DNA of 64,000 nucleotides from Streptococcaceae bacterium ESL0729 (GTDB taxonomy: Bacteria > Bacillota > Bacilli > Lactobacillales > Streptococcaceae): NCBI GenBank assembly GCA_029391995.1, contig CP113924.1, positions 713,001 to 777,000 on the forward strand. The letters are read 5' to 3'. Shown one piece after another: positions 9,122 to 17,912 of this stretch (the stretch's first letter is position 1; each line of letters opens with the position of its first letter). A program made the position numbers and the translations under genes. The notes beneath the pieces were generated by a model. It was not told the origin of the DNA. It saw nothing but the letters and a program-made list of their open reading frames with translations, and searched no databases.

Positions 9122-9150
9122 AGCACTGGCATAAGCCGAGTGCTTTTTTT
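9122..9150 (+). terminator. Phage-type terminator
   Basis: AGCACT-GGC-ATAA-GCC-GAGTGCT followed by TTTTTTT; same family as the one at 8205. Confidence 0.9.
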
Positions 9151-9180
9151 ATGCCTTGAACAAAGTACAAAAAGAATCAT

Positions 9181-9222
9181 CGTGTGTACACGTTTTTAAA
9201 AGATTGCCAAAGATGGTATAAT
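9181..9222 (+). promoter_or_regulatory. Promoter and possible operator of the small HTH gene
   Basis: TATAAT at 9217-9222 with an extended TGG; no good -35 box. Just upstream CGTGT-GT-ACACG (9181-9192) is a 5+2+5 palindrome near the -35 region and may bind a regulator, perhaps the HTH protein itself. The leader to the start codon is about 97 bases. Confidence 0.5.
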
Positions 9223-9326
9223 AGACGTGGTGGGAAATAACATATATACAATTTTGATAAGTGATCTTTTGGTTGTTTTTATAATTCAAATTATTAAGTT
9301 AACCTTAGAAAAAGAAAGGATTGAAA

Positions 9327-9530
9327 ATGAGAAAAAATGAGATTGCGGATATCCAACTTATTAAGTGGCTTTTGGAAAATCAAACAGCTTATAGGATAGG
9401 TAAGGCTACTGGAATAGGAGATACAACTATTAGCCGCTGGAATACTGGGAAAACAGAACTCAAAAAGATGTCTTTTGACAATGCCATCAAGTTAACCGAT
9501 TATGCAAGAGAGCTGAAGGAAGAACTTTAG
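9327..9530 (+). CDS. Small XRE-like helix-turn-helix protein (paralogue 1)
   Basis: 67 residues from ATG 9327, with AAAGGA 6 bases upstream (a TTG two codons earlier abuts the site). The whole protein is one HTH: AYRIGKATGIGDTTISRWNTGK is the helix-turn-helix, followed by an amphipathic helix. It matches a second 67-residue protein at 50443-50646 along its full length (IAD-LIxWxLExQT, KTxLxKMxxxNAxKLTxYAxxLK). It is the last gene of the left phage island and has its own promoter and terminator. DNA target unknown. Confidence 0.8.
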   Translation: MRKNEIADIQLIKWLLENQTAYRIGKATGIGDTTISRWNTGKTELKKMSFDNAIKLTDYARELKEEL

Positions 9531-9549
9531 TTTTTGGATATTTTACTTT

Positions 9550-9575
9550 AACCACCCTTTGGGCGTGGTTTTTTA
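9550..9575 (+). terminator. Terminator of the HTH gene
   Basis: AACCAC (9550-9555) pairs with GTGGTT (9565-9570), with extra inner CC/GG pairs, followed by TTTT. Confidence 0.75.
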
Positions 9576-9641
9576 TTTACCTTGCTAATGTTTCAAATCT
9601 TTCAGTAAAATTTTCTATAAATTTAGAATAATGTAAATTCT

Positions 9642-9669
9642 TTGAAAATATGTGATTACATGATATGAT
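9642..9669 (+). promoter_or_regulatory. serC-serA promoter
   Basis: TTGAAA, 16 bases, TATGAT with extended TGA. Transcription would start near 9676, downstream of an in-frame ATG at 9677, which supports the serC start at 9719. Confidence 0.65.
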
Positions 9670-9718
9670 ATTTTAAATGAATATTAAGTTCATTAATAAA
9701 CAAGAAGAGGAAATTACT

Positions 9719-10804
9719 ATGACGACTTATAATTTTTCAGCCGGTCCAGCAGTTTTACCAGAAGATGTTTTAAAAAAAGCTCAAGAGGAGCTTCTTAACT
9801 ATAAAGCTAGCCAAATGTCCGTGATGGAATTAAGTCACCGCTCCAAACTCTTTGAAGACATTATCAAGGGTGCGGAAGATTTACTCAGAAAATTAATGAA
9901 TATTCCAGATAACTATAAGGTTCTTTTCCTCCAGGGGGGAGCAAGCCTTCAGTTCACAATGATTCCTCTTAATCTTGCCCAAAATGGCAAGGCCCTTTAT
10001 GTCAATACGGGAGCTTGGGCTAAAAAAGCCATCGCAGCAGCCAAGGAATTAGATAATGTCCAGGTGGAGGTCATCGCAACGAGTGAGGATAAGAATTTTA
10101 CTTACGTGCCGCAGATTGACCCTCAAAAGATTGACCAGGATGCTCGCTACCTTCATATCACGACCAATGAAACCATTGGAGGGATTGCCTACAAGGAGAT
10201 TCCAGACACTGGTAGGGTGCCTCTAGTGGCTGACATGTCATCAAATATCTTAGCCAATGACTATCAGGTGGAAGATTTTGGACTAATCTATGCAGGAGCT
10301 CAAAAAAATATTGGTCCTGCAGGGCTGACACTTGTCATTATTAGAGAAGATTTAATAAAAGATGATTTGAATCTACCACCCATGCTTGACTACAGCGTAT
10401 TAGCCGAAAATGACTCTATGTACAACACACCTCCGACATATGCTATCTATGTGGCAGGACTTGTCTTTGAGTGGCTAGACGGCTTAGGGGGACTTGAAAA
10501 TATCCTTAAAAAGGACCAAGAAAAGGCCAAAATCCTCTATGACTACATTGATTCAAGTGACTTTTACCAAAGTCCCGTTGATGTACGCTTTCGCTCAATA
10601 ACCAATATTCCCTTTATTACAGGGGATGCTGAGCTTGATAAAAAATTCAATGAGGAAGCTAAAAAAAGAGGTTTTGAAAACCTAAAGGGGCACAGATCAG
10701 TCGGTGGGATGAGGGCCAGCCTTTACAACGCCTTTCCTTATGAGGGTGTTCTTGCTCTAGTTGATTTTATGAAAGAATTTGAAGAAGAAAATAGGGAGAA
10801 ATAG
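9719..10804 (+). CDS. serC: Phosphoserine aminotransferase
   Basis: Pyridoxal-phosphate enzyme that makes 3-phosphoserine from 3-phosphohydroxypyruvate and glutamate, step two of serine synthesis. 361 residues from ATG 9719 (AGAGGAAA upstream), which matches the family; the longer frame from 9677 would begin at the transcription start. [10 protein letters not shown] is the family N-terminus and K196 in AGAQKNIGP is the cofactor-binding lysine. The stop codon abuts the serA start, so serC-serA are co-translated. Confidence 0.96.
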   Translation: MTTYNFSAGPAVLPEDVLKKAQEELLNYKASQMSVMELSHRSKLFEDIIKGAEDLLRKLMNIPDNYKVLFLQGGASLQFTMIPLNLAQNGKALYVNTGAWAKKAIAAAKELDNVQVEVIATSEDKNFTYVPQIDPQKIDQDARYLHITTNETIGGIAYKEIPDTGRVPLVADMSSNILANDYQVEDFGLIYAGAQKNIGPAGLTLVIIREDLIKDDLNLPPMLDYSVLAENDSMYNTPPTYAIYVAGLVFEWLDGLGGLENILKKDQEKAKILYDYIDSSDFYQSPVDVRFRSITNIPFITGDAELDKKFNEEAKKRGFENLKGHRSVGGMRASLYNAFPYEGVLALVDFMKEFEEENREK

Positions 10805-11983
10805 ATGTACAATTTAAAAACCTTTAATGCCATTGCCCAGGAGGGACTGGATAAATTTGATAAAAGACGCTATCAAATTAATAAAAGTGACCAGCCAGAT
10901 GGAATCATCCTTAGAAGTCAAAATCTAAAGGACTATGACTTTCCAAAGTCTACTCTTGCTGTGGCAAGGGCAGGTGCTGGGACTAATAATATCCCTGTTG
11001 ACCTTTGTAGCGATAAGGGAATTGTTGTCTTTAATACACCAGGAGCCAATGCTAATGCCGTTAAGGAGCTGGTCCTTGCCAGTCTTCTTTTGAGTGTTCG
11101 CCCCATCCTCCAGGGGGCCAACTGGGTTAAAACCCTTAAGGGCGAGGACACTGAAAAGCAGGTTGAAGACAATAAGAAGCAATTTGCAGGACATGAGCTT
11201 TTAGGTAAAAAGCTAGGCGTTATCGGCCTTGGGTCAATCGGGGCCATGGTCGCAAATGATGCCTACAGGCTTGGGATGGACGTAACAGGATATGATCCTC
11301 ATGTATCAGTAGATGTTGCCTGGTCTATCTCAAGGCGGGTCAAAAGGGCTAAAAGTATGGCCGAGGTCTTAAAAAATAGCGATTTCGTTACCATTCACGT
11401 CCCTCTTTTAGACTCAACCAGAGATTTAATTGGTCTAGAGGAGCTTTCTATGATGAAAGAATCAGCAAGCCTTCTTAATTTTTCTCGTGGCGAGATTGTA
11501 AATGTTGAAGAAGTCATTGAAGCCTTGGAAGCTAACATGATTTCAGAATATATCTCAGACTTTGCTGACCCAAGGCTAATCCAAGCAGATAAGGTCTTGG
11601 TCCTCCCACATCTAGGTGCATCGACTGAAGAAGCTGAGGTCAACTGTGCCAAAATGGCTGCCTCAACCCTCAAAAAATTCCTCGAAACTGGTAACATCAA
11701 GAACTCTGTCAATTTTCCTAATGTCGAGATGGACTTCCAATCACCCTACCGTTTAACCATTATTAACAAAAACATTCCCAACATGCTTGGGGTCATCTCT
11801 TCTTTAATTGCCCAGGAAGAGATTAATATCGACAACATGGTTAATAGGGGTAAGGGAGAATATGCCTATACTCTAGTTGATATAGCCAACAGTTCTGATG
11901 ATAAGATTGAAAAAATAATTGAAAAATTAGGCCAAGATGAGAATATTATCAGAGTCCGTGCCATTAAAAATAAGGAGGTTTAA
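10805..11983 (+). CDS. serA: D-3-phosphoglycerate dehydrogenase
   Basis: Oxidises 3-phosphoglycerate with NAD to start serine synthesis. 392 residues: substrate/NAD domains with GLGSIG at 141-146, catalytic Arg in FSRGEIVN, the Glu/Asp block around DFADPRL and His in LPHLGAST, then a C-terminal ACT domain (about 318-392, RLTIINKNIPNMLGVISS) that normally binds serine for feedback inhibition. It lies directly between serC and a DUF1015 gene. Confidence 0.96.
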   Translation: MYNLKTFNAIAQEGLDKFDKRRYQINKSDQPDGIILRSQNLKDYDFPKSTLAVARAGAGTNNIPVDLCSDKGIVVFNTPGANANAVKELVLASLLLSVRPILQGANWVKTLKGEDTEKQVEDNKKQFAGHELLGKKLGVIGLGSIGAMVANDAYRLGMDVTGYDPHVSVDVAWSISRRVKRAKSMAEVLKNSDFVTIHVPLLDSTRDLIGLEELSMMKESASLLNFSRGEIVNVEEVIEALEANMISEYISDFADPRLIQADKVLVLPHLGASTEEAEVNCAKMAASTLKKFLETGNIKNSVNFPNVEMDFQSPYRLTIINKNIPNMLGVISSLIAQEEINIDNMVNRGKGEYAYTLVDIANSSDDKIEKIIEKLGQDENIIRVRAIKNKEV

Positions 11984-11984
11984 G

Positions 11985-13211
11985 GTGGTTCAAGTAAAAG
12001 CATTTAAAGCAATTAGACCAAATGAGGAGCTGGCTTCTAAGGTCGCAAGCCTTCCCTATGACGTTGTATCTTCTTTGGAGGCTAAAGAGCTTGCTGAAGG
12101 TAATCCCTATTCATTCTTCCATATAGATAAGGCTGAGATTGACCTGCCAGAAGATTTGTCACCCTATGATGACAAGGTCTATAAAGAAGCTGATGACAAG
12201 CTTACTTCCTTCAAGGACAAGGGCTGGTTTATTCAAGACGAAAGTAACAAATACTATATCTATCAGCTAACCATGAACGGAAGGGCTCAGACGGGACTAG
12301 TTGCCACAACCTCAATTGATGACTATATTGATGGGAAAATCAAGAAGCATGAATATACCCGCCATGAAAAAGAAATTGACCGGATTAATCACATTAAGGC
12401 AACTGATGCCAATACAAGTCCCATCTTTTTAACCTATAGGGGGCTGCCTACTATAAGTACAATCATCAATGACTGGAAGAAAGCTCATGCTCCCATCTAT
12501 GATTTTTCAAGTTACTATGATGTCAACCACCAGGTTTGGCTCCTAGATGACCCCCAAATTATTACTGACTTAGAAGAAGCCTTTAGTCAGGTCGCAAGCC
12601 TTTATATAGCGGACGGTCACCACAGGACAGAGTCAGCAGTCAAGGTTGGGATTGAAAAAAGGGAAGCAGGACAAGGAAGCCCTGAAAGTGATTACTTCCT
12701 TTCCATTCTTTTCCCAGATCAGGAGCTTGAAATCTTAGAATACAACCGTGTTTTAAAGGTTGATTTACCAGTTGACTTCATGGAGCAGCTGGCTCAATCC
12801 TTTGATATAAAAGAAACTGAATCAACTAAACCTGAAGAAGCAGGAGTTATAAACATGTACCTGGCTGGTAAATGGTATCAATTGACCATTAAAAAAGAGC
12901 TTCTAGCAGATGATCCAGTTGATGGACTAGATGTTTCCTACTTACAGGCCAAAGTCTTTCATGATATATTTGGTATTGAGGATATTAGAAGTGATAAGAG
13001 GATTGACTTTGTTGGAGGAATCAGAGGAAGTGCGGAACTTGTTAAATTAGTTGATTCAGGTGAGTGGGATTTAGCCTTTGCCATGTATCCAACACAGATG
13101 AAGGACCTATTAGAGGTAGCTGACGCAGGACTCATCATGCCACCTAAGTCAACCTGGTTTGAACCCAAGCTTTTATCAGGCCTTTTCCTACATGATTTGG
13201 AAACCAGATAG
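11985..13211 (+). CDS. DUF1015 family protein in the serine operon
   Basis: 408 residues from GTG 11985, with AAGGAGG 6 bases upstream, one base after the serA stop. DUF1015 proteins often follow serC-serA in Firmicutes. The sequence has the N-terminal VKAFKAIRP and SLPYDVVS motifs and a central YIADGHHRTESA (208-219). The DGHHR pattern resembles the ParB/SbnI-like serine kinase fold, so a role in serine or phosphoserine metabolism is plausible, but the reaction is not established from this sequence. Confidence 0.85.
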   Translation: MVQVKAFKAIRPNEELASKVASLPYDVVSSLEAKELAEGNPYSFFHIDKAEIDLPEDLSPYDDKVYKEADDKLTSFKDKGWFIQDESNKYYIYQLTMNGRAQTGLVATTSIDDYIDGKIKKHEYTRHEKEIDRINHIKATDANTSPIFLTYRGLPTISTIINDWKKAHAPIYDFSSYYDVNHQVWLLDDPQIITDLEEAFSQVASLYIADGHHRTESAVKVGIEKREAGQGSPESDYFLSILFPDQELEILEYNRVLKVDLPVDFMEQLAQSFDIKETESTKPEEAGVINMYLAGKWYQLTIKKELLADDPVDGLDVSYLQAKVFHDIFGIEDIRSDKRIDFVGGIRGSAELVKLVDSGEWDLAFAMYPTQMKDLLEVADAGLIMPPKSTWFEPKLLSGLFLHDLETR

Positions 13212-13223
13212 CTTACCAGTAAT

Positions 13224-13253
13224 AAAAAATTAGCCTTTTTGGTTAATTTTTTT
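13224..13253 (+). terminator. Terminator of the ser operon
   Basis: AAAAAATTAGCC pairs with GGTTAATTTTTT (one wobble) around TTTTT, then further T. Confidence 0.8.
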
Positions 13254-13273
13254 ATTTTTTTGCAAAAAAAGAC

Positions 13274-13302
13274 TTGCCAAATGCGTTTTTCCATGTTAAT
13301 AT
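13274..13302 (+). promoter_or_regulatory. rplJ-rplL promoter
   Basis: TTGCCA, 17 bases, TAATAT with extended TGT. Confidence 0.6.
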
Positions 13303-13317
13303 AACAAAGGTTTAATA

Positions 13318-13442
13318 ACAACCGTACCAAAGACAGTAGGGGGAGCAATCCGTAATTCCTACCGAGGACGAAGATTATCGATGAAATAAATGATATTTTT
13401 TGTACTCTCTATGTCTTGGGCAAGAGGGTTTTATTTTGCCCA
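13318..13442 (+). promoter_or_regulatory. Ribosomal protein L10 leader
   Basis: The segment ACCAAAGACAGTAGG at 13327-13341, then TTCCTACCGAGGACG (about 13356-13370) and the inverted repeat TGGGCAA (13417-13423) / TTGCCCA (13436-13442) reproduce the Firmicute L10 leader, where free L10(L12)4 binds and represses its own operon. Confidence 0.88.
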
Positions 13443-13467
13443 CAGAAATAATAATGGAGGTAAAAAA

Positions 13468-13968
13468 ATGAGTGAAGCAACAATTGCTAAAAAAGCAGAA
13501 CTAGTTGAAGTTTATGCACAAAAATTTGCTGACGCTACAAGTGTTGTAGTTGCAGATTCACGTGGACTTACTGTTGAGCAAGATACTGTATTACGTAAAC
13601 AATTACGTGAAGCTGGTGTTGAATTCAAAGTAGTTAAAAACTCAATTCTACGTCGTGCAGCTGAGAAAGCTGGACTTAACGAACTTGCTGAATCTTTCGT
13701 AGGACCAAGTGCTGTAGCATTCTCAAATGAAGATGCAATCGCACCTGCTAAAATCCTTAGCGAATTCGCAAAAACTGCTGACGCACTAGAAATTAAAGCT
13801 GGTGTAATCGACGGACAAATCTCTTCAAAAGAAGAAATTGCTGCAATCGCATCTCTACCAGGACGCGAAGGATTACTATCTATGCTACTTTCAGTACTTC
13901 AAGCTCCTGTCCGCAACGTGGCATACGCTATCAACGCCGTGGCAGAATCAAAAGAAGACGTGGCATAA
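13468..13968 (+). CDS. rplJ: 50S ribosomal protein L10
   Basis: 166 residues from ATG 13468, with GGAGG 7 bases upstream; the frame is open further up but that lies inside the leader RNA. It forms the base of the L7/L12 stalk and represses its own operon through the L10 leader. [20 protein letters not shown] and the conserved [10 protein letters not shown] block are family features. Strong codon bias as in ldh. Not preceded by rplK-rplA, as usual in streptococci and lactococci. Confidence 0.97.
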   Translation: MSEATIAKKAELVEVYAQKFADATSVVVADSRGLTVEQDTVLRKQLREAGVEFKVVKNSILRRAAEKAGLNELAESFVGPSAVAFSNEDAIAPAKILSEFAKTADALEIKAGVIDGQISSKEEIAAIASLPGREGLLSMLLSVLQAPVRNVAYAINAVAESKEDVA

Positions 13969-14030
13969 TTTTAGACTTTTGGTTTAAAAATAACTACGCA
14001 TATTAAAATTTAAAAAATAGGAGAATAACA

Positions 14031-14393
14031 ATGGCATTAAACATTGAAAACATTATTGCTGAAATTAAAGAAGCAACAATCTTAGAACTTAACGATCTTG
14101 TAAAAGCAATCGAAGAAGAATTTGGTGTATCAGCTGCTGCGCCTGTAGCTGCTGCTGGACCTGCTGCTGCCGCTGAAGAAAAAACTGACTTCGACGTTGA
14201 ACTTATCTCTGCTGGAGATAAAAAAGTTGCAGTTATCAAAGCTGTACGTGAAATCACAGGTCTTGGACTTAAAGAAGCTAAAGAACTTGTTGATGGAGCT
14301 CCTGCAATGCTTAAAGAAGGTGCATCTAAAGACGAAGCTGAAGAAATCAAAGAAAAAATCGAAGCTGCTGGTGGAGCAGTTACACTTAAATAA
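14031..14393 (+). CDS. rplL: 50S ribosomal protein L7/L12
   Basis: 120 residues: the N-terminal dimerisation helix binding L10, an alanine-rich hinge (about 35-48) and the C-terminal factor-binding domain with [23 protein letters not shown]-type sequence. Recruits translation GTPases to the ribosome. Operon partner of rplJ. Confidence 0.97.
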   Translation: MALNIENIIAEIKEATILELNDLVKAIEEEFGVSAAAPVAAAGPAAAAEEKTDFDVELISAGDKKVAVIKAVREITGLGLKEAKELVDGAPAMLKEGASKDEAEEIKEKIEAAGGAVTLK

Positions 14394-14410
14394 TCTTTTC
14401 TTAGATTTTG

Positions 14411-14443
14411 AAAAAGAAGAACCTCGTGTTCTTCTTTTTTTGT
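14411..14443 (+). terminator. rplJL terminator
   Basis: AAAAAGAAGAAC and GTTCTTCTTTTT form a 12-bp stem with a 5-nt loop, then T. Confidence 0.93.
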
Positions 14444-14546
14444 ACCAAAAAATCCCATTAAGACTCATTGGTGTTCTTTTTGTGTTTTTTGTAAAAACTC
14501 CTTGACAAAGCTGTAAAAGACCCTAGACACTGGCCTTATCTCATTC

Positions 14547-14576
14547 TTGACTTTAAATGGGCACTTAATTTACTAT
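14547..14576 (+). promoter_or_regulatory. Promoter of the metal ATPase
   Basis: TTGACT, 18 bases, TACTAT. A second TTGACA lies at 14512 but has no good -10 at the right distance. No metal-sensor palindrome was evident. Confidence 0.5.
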
Positions 14577-14623
14577 AGATAAATAGGATATATGTTAAAA
14601 AAATCATATGAAAAGGAGAAAAA

Positions 14624-16429
14624 ATGAAAAATTGGCAAAAACTTATTCTAGTATTTGTAGTAGCAATTATTGCCCTCTTTAGCAGGTTTGTCCTCCATAA
14701 TAATGGTCTGGCTGAGCTCATAGTCACAGTCGTTGGACTTTTGTTGGCTGGATCGATGTTTATTGGGATGATAAAAACCATTAAATCAGGTTCTTACGGG
14801 GTCGATATCTTAGCCATTACGGCAATATTGTCAACCTTGGCCATTGGGGAGTACTGGGCAAGTCTTATCATTATTGTAATGCTTGTTGGCGGAGATTCTT
14901 TGGAGGACTATGCAGCTCACAGGGCCAGCCGTGAGCTTGACTTACTGATTTCAAAGAGTCCTGTCAGGGCTCACCTGCAAACTAGTGATGGTCAAATTAA
15001 AGATATTGATGTCACAGAAATCAAGGTTGGCGACACCCTTCTTGTTAAGCCTCTTGAACTGGTTCCAGTTGACGGGAAGCTTCTATCAGCTGAAGGAGAA
15101 TTTGACCAATCATCTCTTACGGGAGAGAGTAAGCCCGTTAAGATTGGGAAAAATCAAGAAGTCCTCTCAGGGTCGATTAATGGTGACGCTAAAGTCTTAA
15201 TTCAGGCAAGCAAGCTTGCTAAGGATTCAAAATATCAGCAAATTGTTTCCCTTGTTCAAGACATTAAGGATAAACCAGCCCACTTTGTAAGAATGGCTGA
15301 CCAATATGCTGTTCCCTTTACCATTATTTCCTATACAATTGCCGGACTAGCTTGGATTTTTACTAAAGATGTCCACCGCTTTGTTGAAGTTTTGGTGGTA
15401 GCAAGTCCCTGTCCTTTGATTTTAGCAGCTCCCATAGCCTTTATTGCAGGAATGAGCCGGCTTTCAAGGAACAATGTTCTGGTCAAAAATGGTACCGTTA
15501 TTGAAAAACTTGCAGCCATCAAAACTGCCTATTTTGATAAAACAGGAACTCTTACCAAGGGAGATATGGCCATTGATCAAATAATCCCTGCAGCTGATAA
15601 TTACAGCCAAGATGACCTTTTAAAGGTGGCTGCAAGCCTTGAAGAGGCTAGTAACCATATTCTTTCTCAGTCGATTATTAAAGGAGCCAGGGATAGGAAT
15701 TTAGAGCTTCCTCAGGCCGATAACCTTAAGGAGATTGCAGGAGAAGGGCTTACAGGTCAAGTACAAGGAAAAAGCTATAAGATTGGCCGCGATAGCTTTA
15801 TTGGTCTTAAAACAGCCCCAGATGCCTCAACAAGCGTTTATCTTTCAGAAGATGGCAGATACATTGGAAAAATTATCTTCACAGATGAGTTAAGGCCCGA
15901 TGCCAAGGAAGTTATCAGTGACATGACAGGCCAACTTGACATCAAAAATGTCATCATGCTTACAGGTGATGACAAAACTGTTGCCTCAAAAGTTGCTGGA
16001 GAGCTTGGTATCCCCAAATTTTACGGGGAGCTTATGCCCGAAGAGAAGCTTGATATCATTAAGAAGACACCTGCTGATCAAAAACCAACTATGATGGTCG
16101 GAGACGGAATAAATGATGCCCCATCCCTTGCCTTTGCAGACGTTGGTGTGGCCATTGGTAGCAAGGGAGATTCAACCATAGCCAGCGAAAGTGCTGACCT
16201 TGTCATCCTTAAAAATGACCTATCTAGTTTAGTTAAATCAATCACAATCAGCCGTGACACCATGAATATCGCTAGACAAAGTGTTTGGATTGGGATTTCA
16301 ATCTGTATAATCCTGATGCTTGTCGCAAGTACAGGACTAATTCCAGCCATTGTTGGAGCCTGCCTGCAGGAAGTTGTTGACACCATAACCATCCTCCATG
16401 CCTTAACAGCCTTGAAAGACAGGAAATAA
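14624..16429 (+). CDS. Heavy-metal translocating P-type ATPase (no N-terminal metal domain)
   Basis: 601 residues. TGES at 166-169, membrane motif SPCP at 261-264, phosphorylated Asp in DKTGT at 305-309, and VGDGIND near the C-terminus. It lacks any HMA or His-rich N-terminal metal-binding domain. The SPC motif resembles the cobalt/zinc-type branch, but the last membrane helices carry QEVVDT rather than the HEGG/S motif, so the metal cannot be named. Probably a divalent-cation exporter. Single gene with its own promoter and terminator and no regulator beside it. Confidence 0.85.
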   Translation: MKNWQKLILVFVVAIIALFSRFVLHNNGLAELIVTVVGLLLAGSMFIGMIKTIKSGSYGVDILAITAILSTLAIGEYWASLIIIVMLVGGDSLEDYAAHRASRELDLLISKSPVRAHLQTSDGQIKDIDVTEIKVGDTLLVKPLELVPVDGKLLSAEGEFDQSSLTGESKPVKIGKNQEVLSGSINGDAKVLIQASKLAKDSKYQQIVSLVQDIKDKPAHFVRMADQYAVPFTIISYTIAGLAWIFTKDVHRFVEVLVVASPCPLILAAPIAFIAGMSRLSRNNVLVKNGTVIEKLAAIKTAYFDKTGTLTKGDMAIDQIIPAADNYSQDDLLKVAASLEEASNHILSQSIIKGARDRNLELPQADNLKEIAGEGLTGQVQGKSYKIGRDSFIGLKTAPDASTSVYLSEDGRYIGKIIFTDELRPDAKEVISDMTGQLDIKNVIMLTGDDKTVASKVAGELGIPKFYGELMPEEKLDIIKKTPADQKPTMMVGDGINDAPSLAFADVGVAIGSKGDSTIASESADLVILKNDLSSLVKSITISRDTMNIARQSVWIGISICIILMLVASTGLIPAIVGACLQEVVDTITILHALTALKDRK

Positions 16430-16498
16430 GGAAATATTTTAATTGATATGGCAAAAAATACCTTATAAAAGAATTAAGTAAAAATACCTAAGATAGAT

Positions 16499-16541
16499 AA
16501 GAAAACCCAGCAGATAAATTCCTTACTGGGTTTTCTTTTTT
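16499..16541 (+). terminator. Terminator of the metal ATPase gene
   Basis: AAGAAAACCCAG (16499-16510) and CTGGGTTTTCTT (16526-16537) form a perfect 12-bp stem followed by TTTT. Confidence 0.92.
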
Positions 16542-16696
16542 CTTAGATGACATTTTAATTTCTAGCTTATTAGTAGTTGGGATTAGGAAAAGCAGGTAAA
16601 AAATTTTAAAATAAAGAAAAAATTATTATAAAAAAATAAAAGTTGCGACCTTGAAGAAATGCCTATAAATAAGGGTCTTAGTTATTAGCTTATAAC

Positions 16697-16727
16697 ATCT
16701 TTCCGAAAAACTATAATTTTCTTGAAA
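16697..16727 (+). other. difSL-type chromosome dimer resolution site
   Basis: A 31-bp site with left part ATCTTTCCGAAAAACT and right part ATAATTTTCTTGAAA, matching my memory of the lactococcal/streptococcal difSL. The arms extend outward as a perfect inverted repeat, ACATCTTTC (16695-16703) and GAAAGATGT (16724-16732). It lies 77 bases upstream of xerS, exactly where difSL is found. Gene strand polarity switches next to it. It marks the replication terminus. Confidence 0.9.
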
Positions 16728-16750
16728 GATGTTTAGGTCTATGATAGACT
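16722..16750 (+). promoter_or_regulatory. Possible xerS promoter
   Basis: TTGAAA inside the right arm of the dif site, 17 bases, TAGACT. If used, XerS bound at dif could repress its own gene. Confidence 0.35.
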
Positions 16751-16803
16751 ACTATTAGAATTGTTTACTCAAAATTTTAATTAAATTAGAAAGAAATTAT
16801 TTT

Positions 16804-17874
16804 ATGAAACGTGAACGTCTGCTTGAAAATATTGAAGATTTGAAAAAGATCATGCCCACCTATGTCCTCGAATACTACCAATCAAAATTAACAGTTCCCT
16901 ATAGCCTGACCACCTTATATGAATATCTCAAGGAATATAATCGATTTTTTACCTGGATGATTGAATCTGGTGTCTCTAAGGCACTTAAAATCTCAGATAT
17001 TCCCCTTGATGAGCTGGAACATCTGGCTAAAAAGGACCTAGAGGCCTATATTAACTATCTAAGGGAACGTCCTAGACTTAATACCCACTCAACCCAGTAC
17101 GGGGTCTCTCAGACGACCATTAATCGTACCTTGACCTCTTTGTCCTCTCTTTTTAATTACCTGACTGAGGAGGTTGAGGATGAGTTTGGTGAGCCCTACT
17201 TCCACCGTAATGTCATGAAGAAGGTTGCTACCAAGAAAAAAAGGGAAACTTTGGCTGCAAGGGCTGCAAACATTAAAAACAAGCTCTTTTTGGGTGATGA
17301 AAGCCAAGAATTTTTGGATTTTATAGCTGATACTTATGAGGAAGGCTTAAGTCCCAGGGCTCGGTCATCCTTTAGAAAAAATATGGAGCGAGATTTGGCC
17401 ATTATTGCCCTCATGCTGGCTTCTGGAATCAGGCTATCTGAAGCCGTTAATATGGATATTCGGGATATTAATCTAAATATTATGACCGCTGAAATAACTA
17501 GAAAGGGAGGAAAACGTGATGCTGTAGCTATTGCTCCTTTTGCAGGCCCCTACTTGGAAGAATATCTAACCATTAGGGAAAATCGCTACAAGCCTGAAAA
17601 AAGGAATACGGCTTTTTTCCTAACGACTTACAAGGGAGTTGCTAATAGAATGGATGCTTCTTCTATTGAAAAAATGGTAGCCAAATACTCTCAGGCCTTT
17701 AAGGTTCGAATTACCCCCCATAAACTCCGCCATACGCTAGCAACTAGACTCTATGCTGAGACCAACTCCCAGGTACTTGTTAGCCATCAACTGGGTCATT
17801 CTAGCACCCAAGTAACTGACCTTTATACCCACATTATCGATGAGGAGCAAAAAAATGCCCTGGATAAATTGTAA
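16804..17874 (+). CDS. xerS: Tyrosine recombinase XerS
   Basis: The single-protein Xer recombinase of streptococci and lactococci that resolves chromosome dimers at difSL. 356 residues, exactly the usual XerS length. The catalytic set is complete: R210 in GIRLSE, Lys in ITRKGGKR (about 233-237), H306-x-x-R309 in HKLRH, H332 and nucleophile Y341 in DLYTHI. N-terminal SAM-like core-binding domain about 15-150. It faces the convergent trmFO gene across a shared terminator. Confidence 0.96.
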   Translation: MKRERLLENIEDLKKIMPTYVLEYYQSKLTVPYSLTTLYEYLKEYNRFFTWMIESGVSKALKISDIPLDELEHLAKKDLEAYINYLRERPRLNTHSTQYGVSQTTINRTLTSLSSLFNYLTEEVEDEFGEPYFHRNVMKKVATKKKRETLAARAANIKNKLFLGDESQEFLDFIADTYEEGLSPRARSSFRKNMERDLAIIALMLASGIRLSEAVNMDIRDINLNIMTAEITRKGGKRDAVAIAPFAGPYLEEYLTIRENRYKPEKRNTAFFLTTYKGVANRMDASSIEKMVAKYSQAFKVRITPHKLRHTLATRLYAETNSQVLVSHQLGHSSTQVTDLYTHIIDEEQKNALDKL

Positions 17875-17876
17875 AT

Positions 17877-17907
17877 AAAAAACGAAGGACTAATCCTTCG
17901 TTTTTTT
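17877..17907. terminator. Bidirectional terminator between xerS and trmFO
   Basis: AAAAAACGAAGGA and TCCTTCGTTTTTT form a perfect 13-bp stem with a 4-nt loop; A and T runs on both sides serve both convergent genes. Confidence 0.93.
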
Positions 17908-17912
17908 CTTTT

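Noticed and set aside
9677-9718. serC start at 9677
   Set aside because: It coincides with the expected transcription start and has no ribosome site; the family N-terminus begins at 9719.
13390-13467. rplJ start at 13390
   Set aside because: This part lies in the L10 leader RNA; GGAGG and the conserved N-terminus place the start at 13468.
14512-14540. TTGACA at 14512 as promoter for the metal ATPase
   Set aside because: At 17 bases the -10 would be CTTATC; the pair at 14547/14571 is better.
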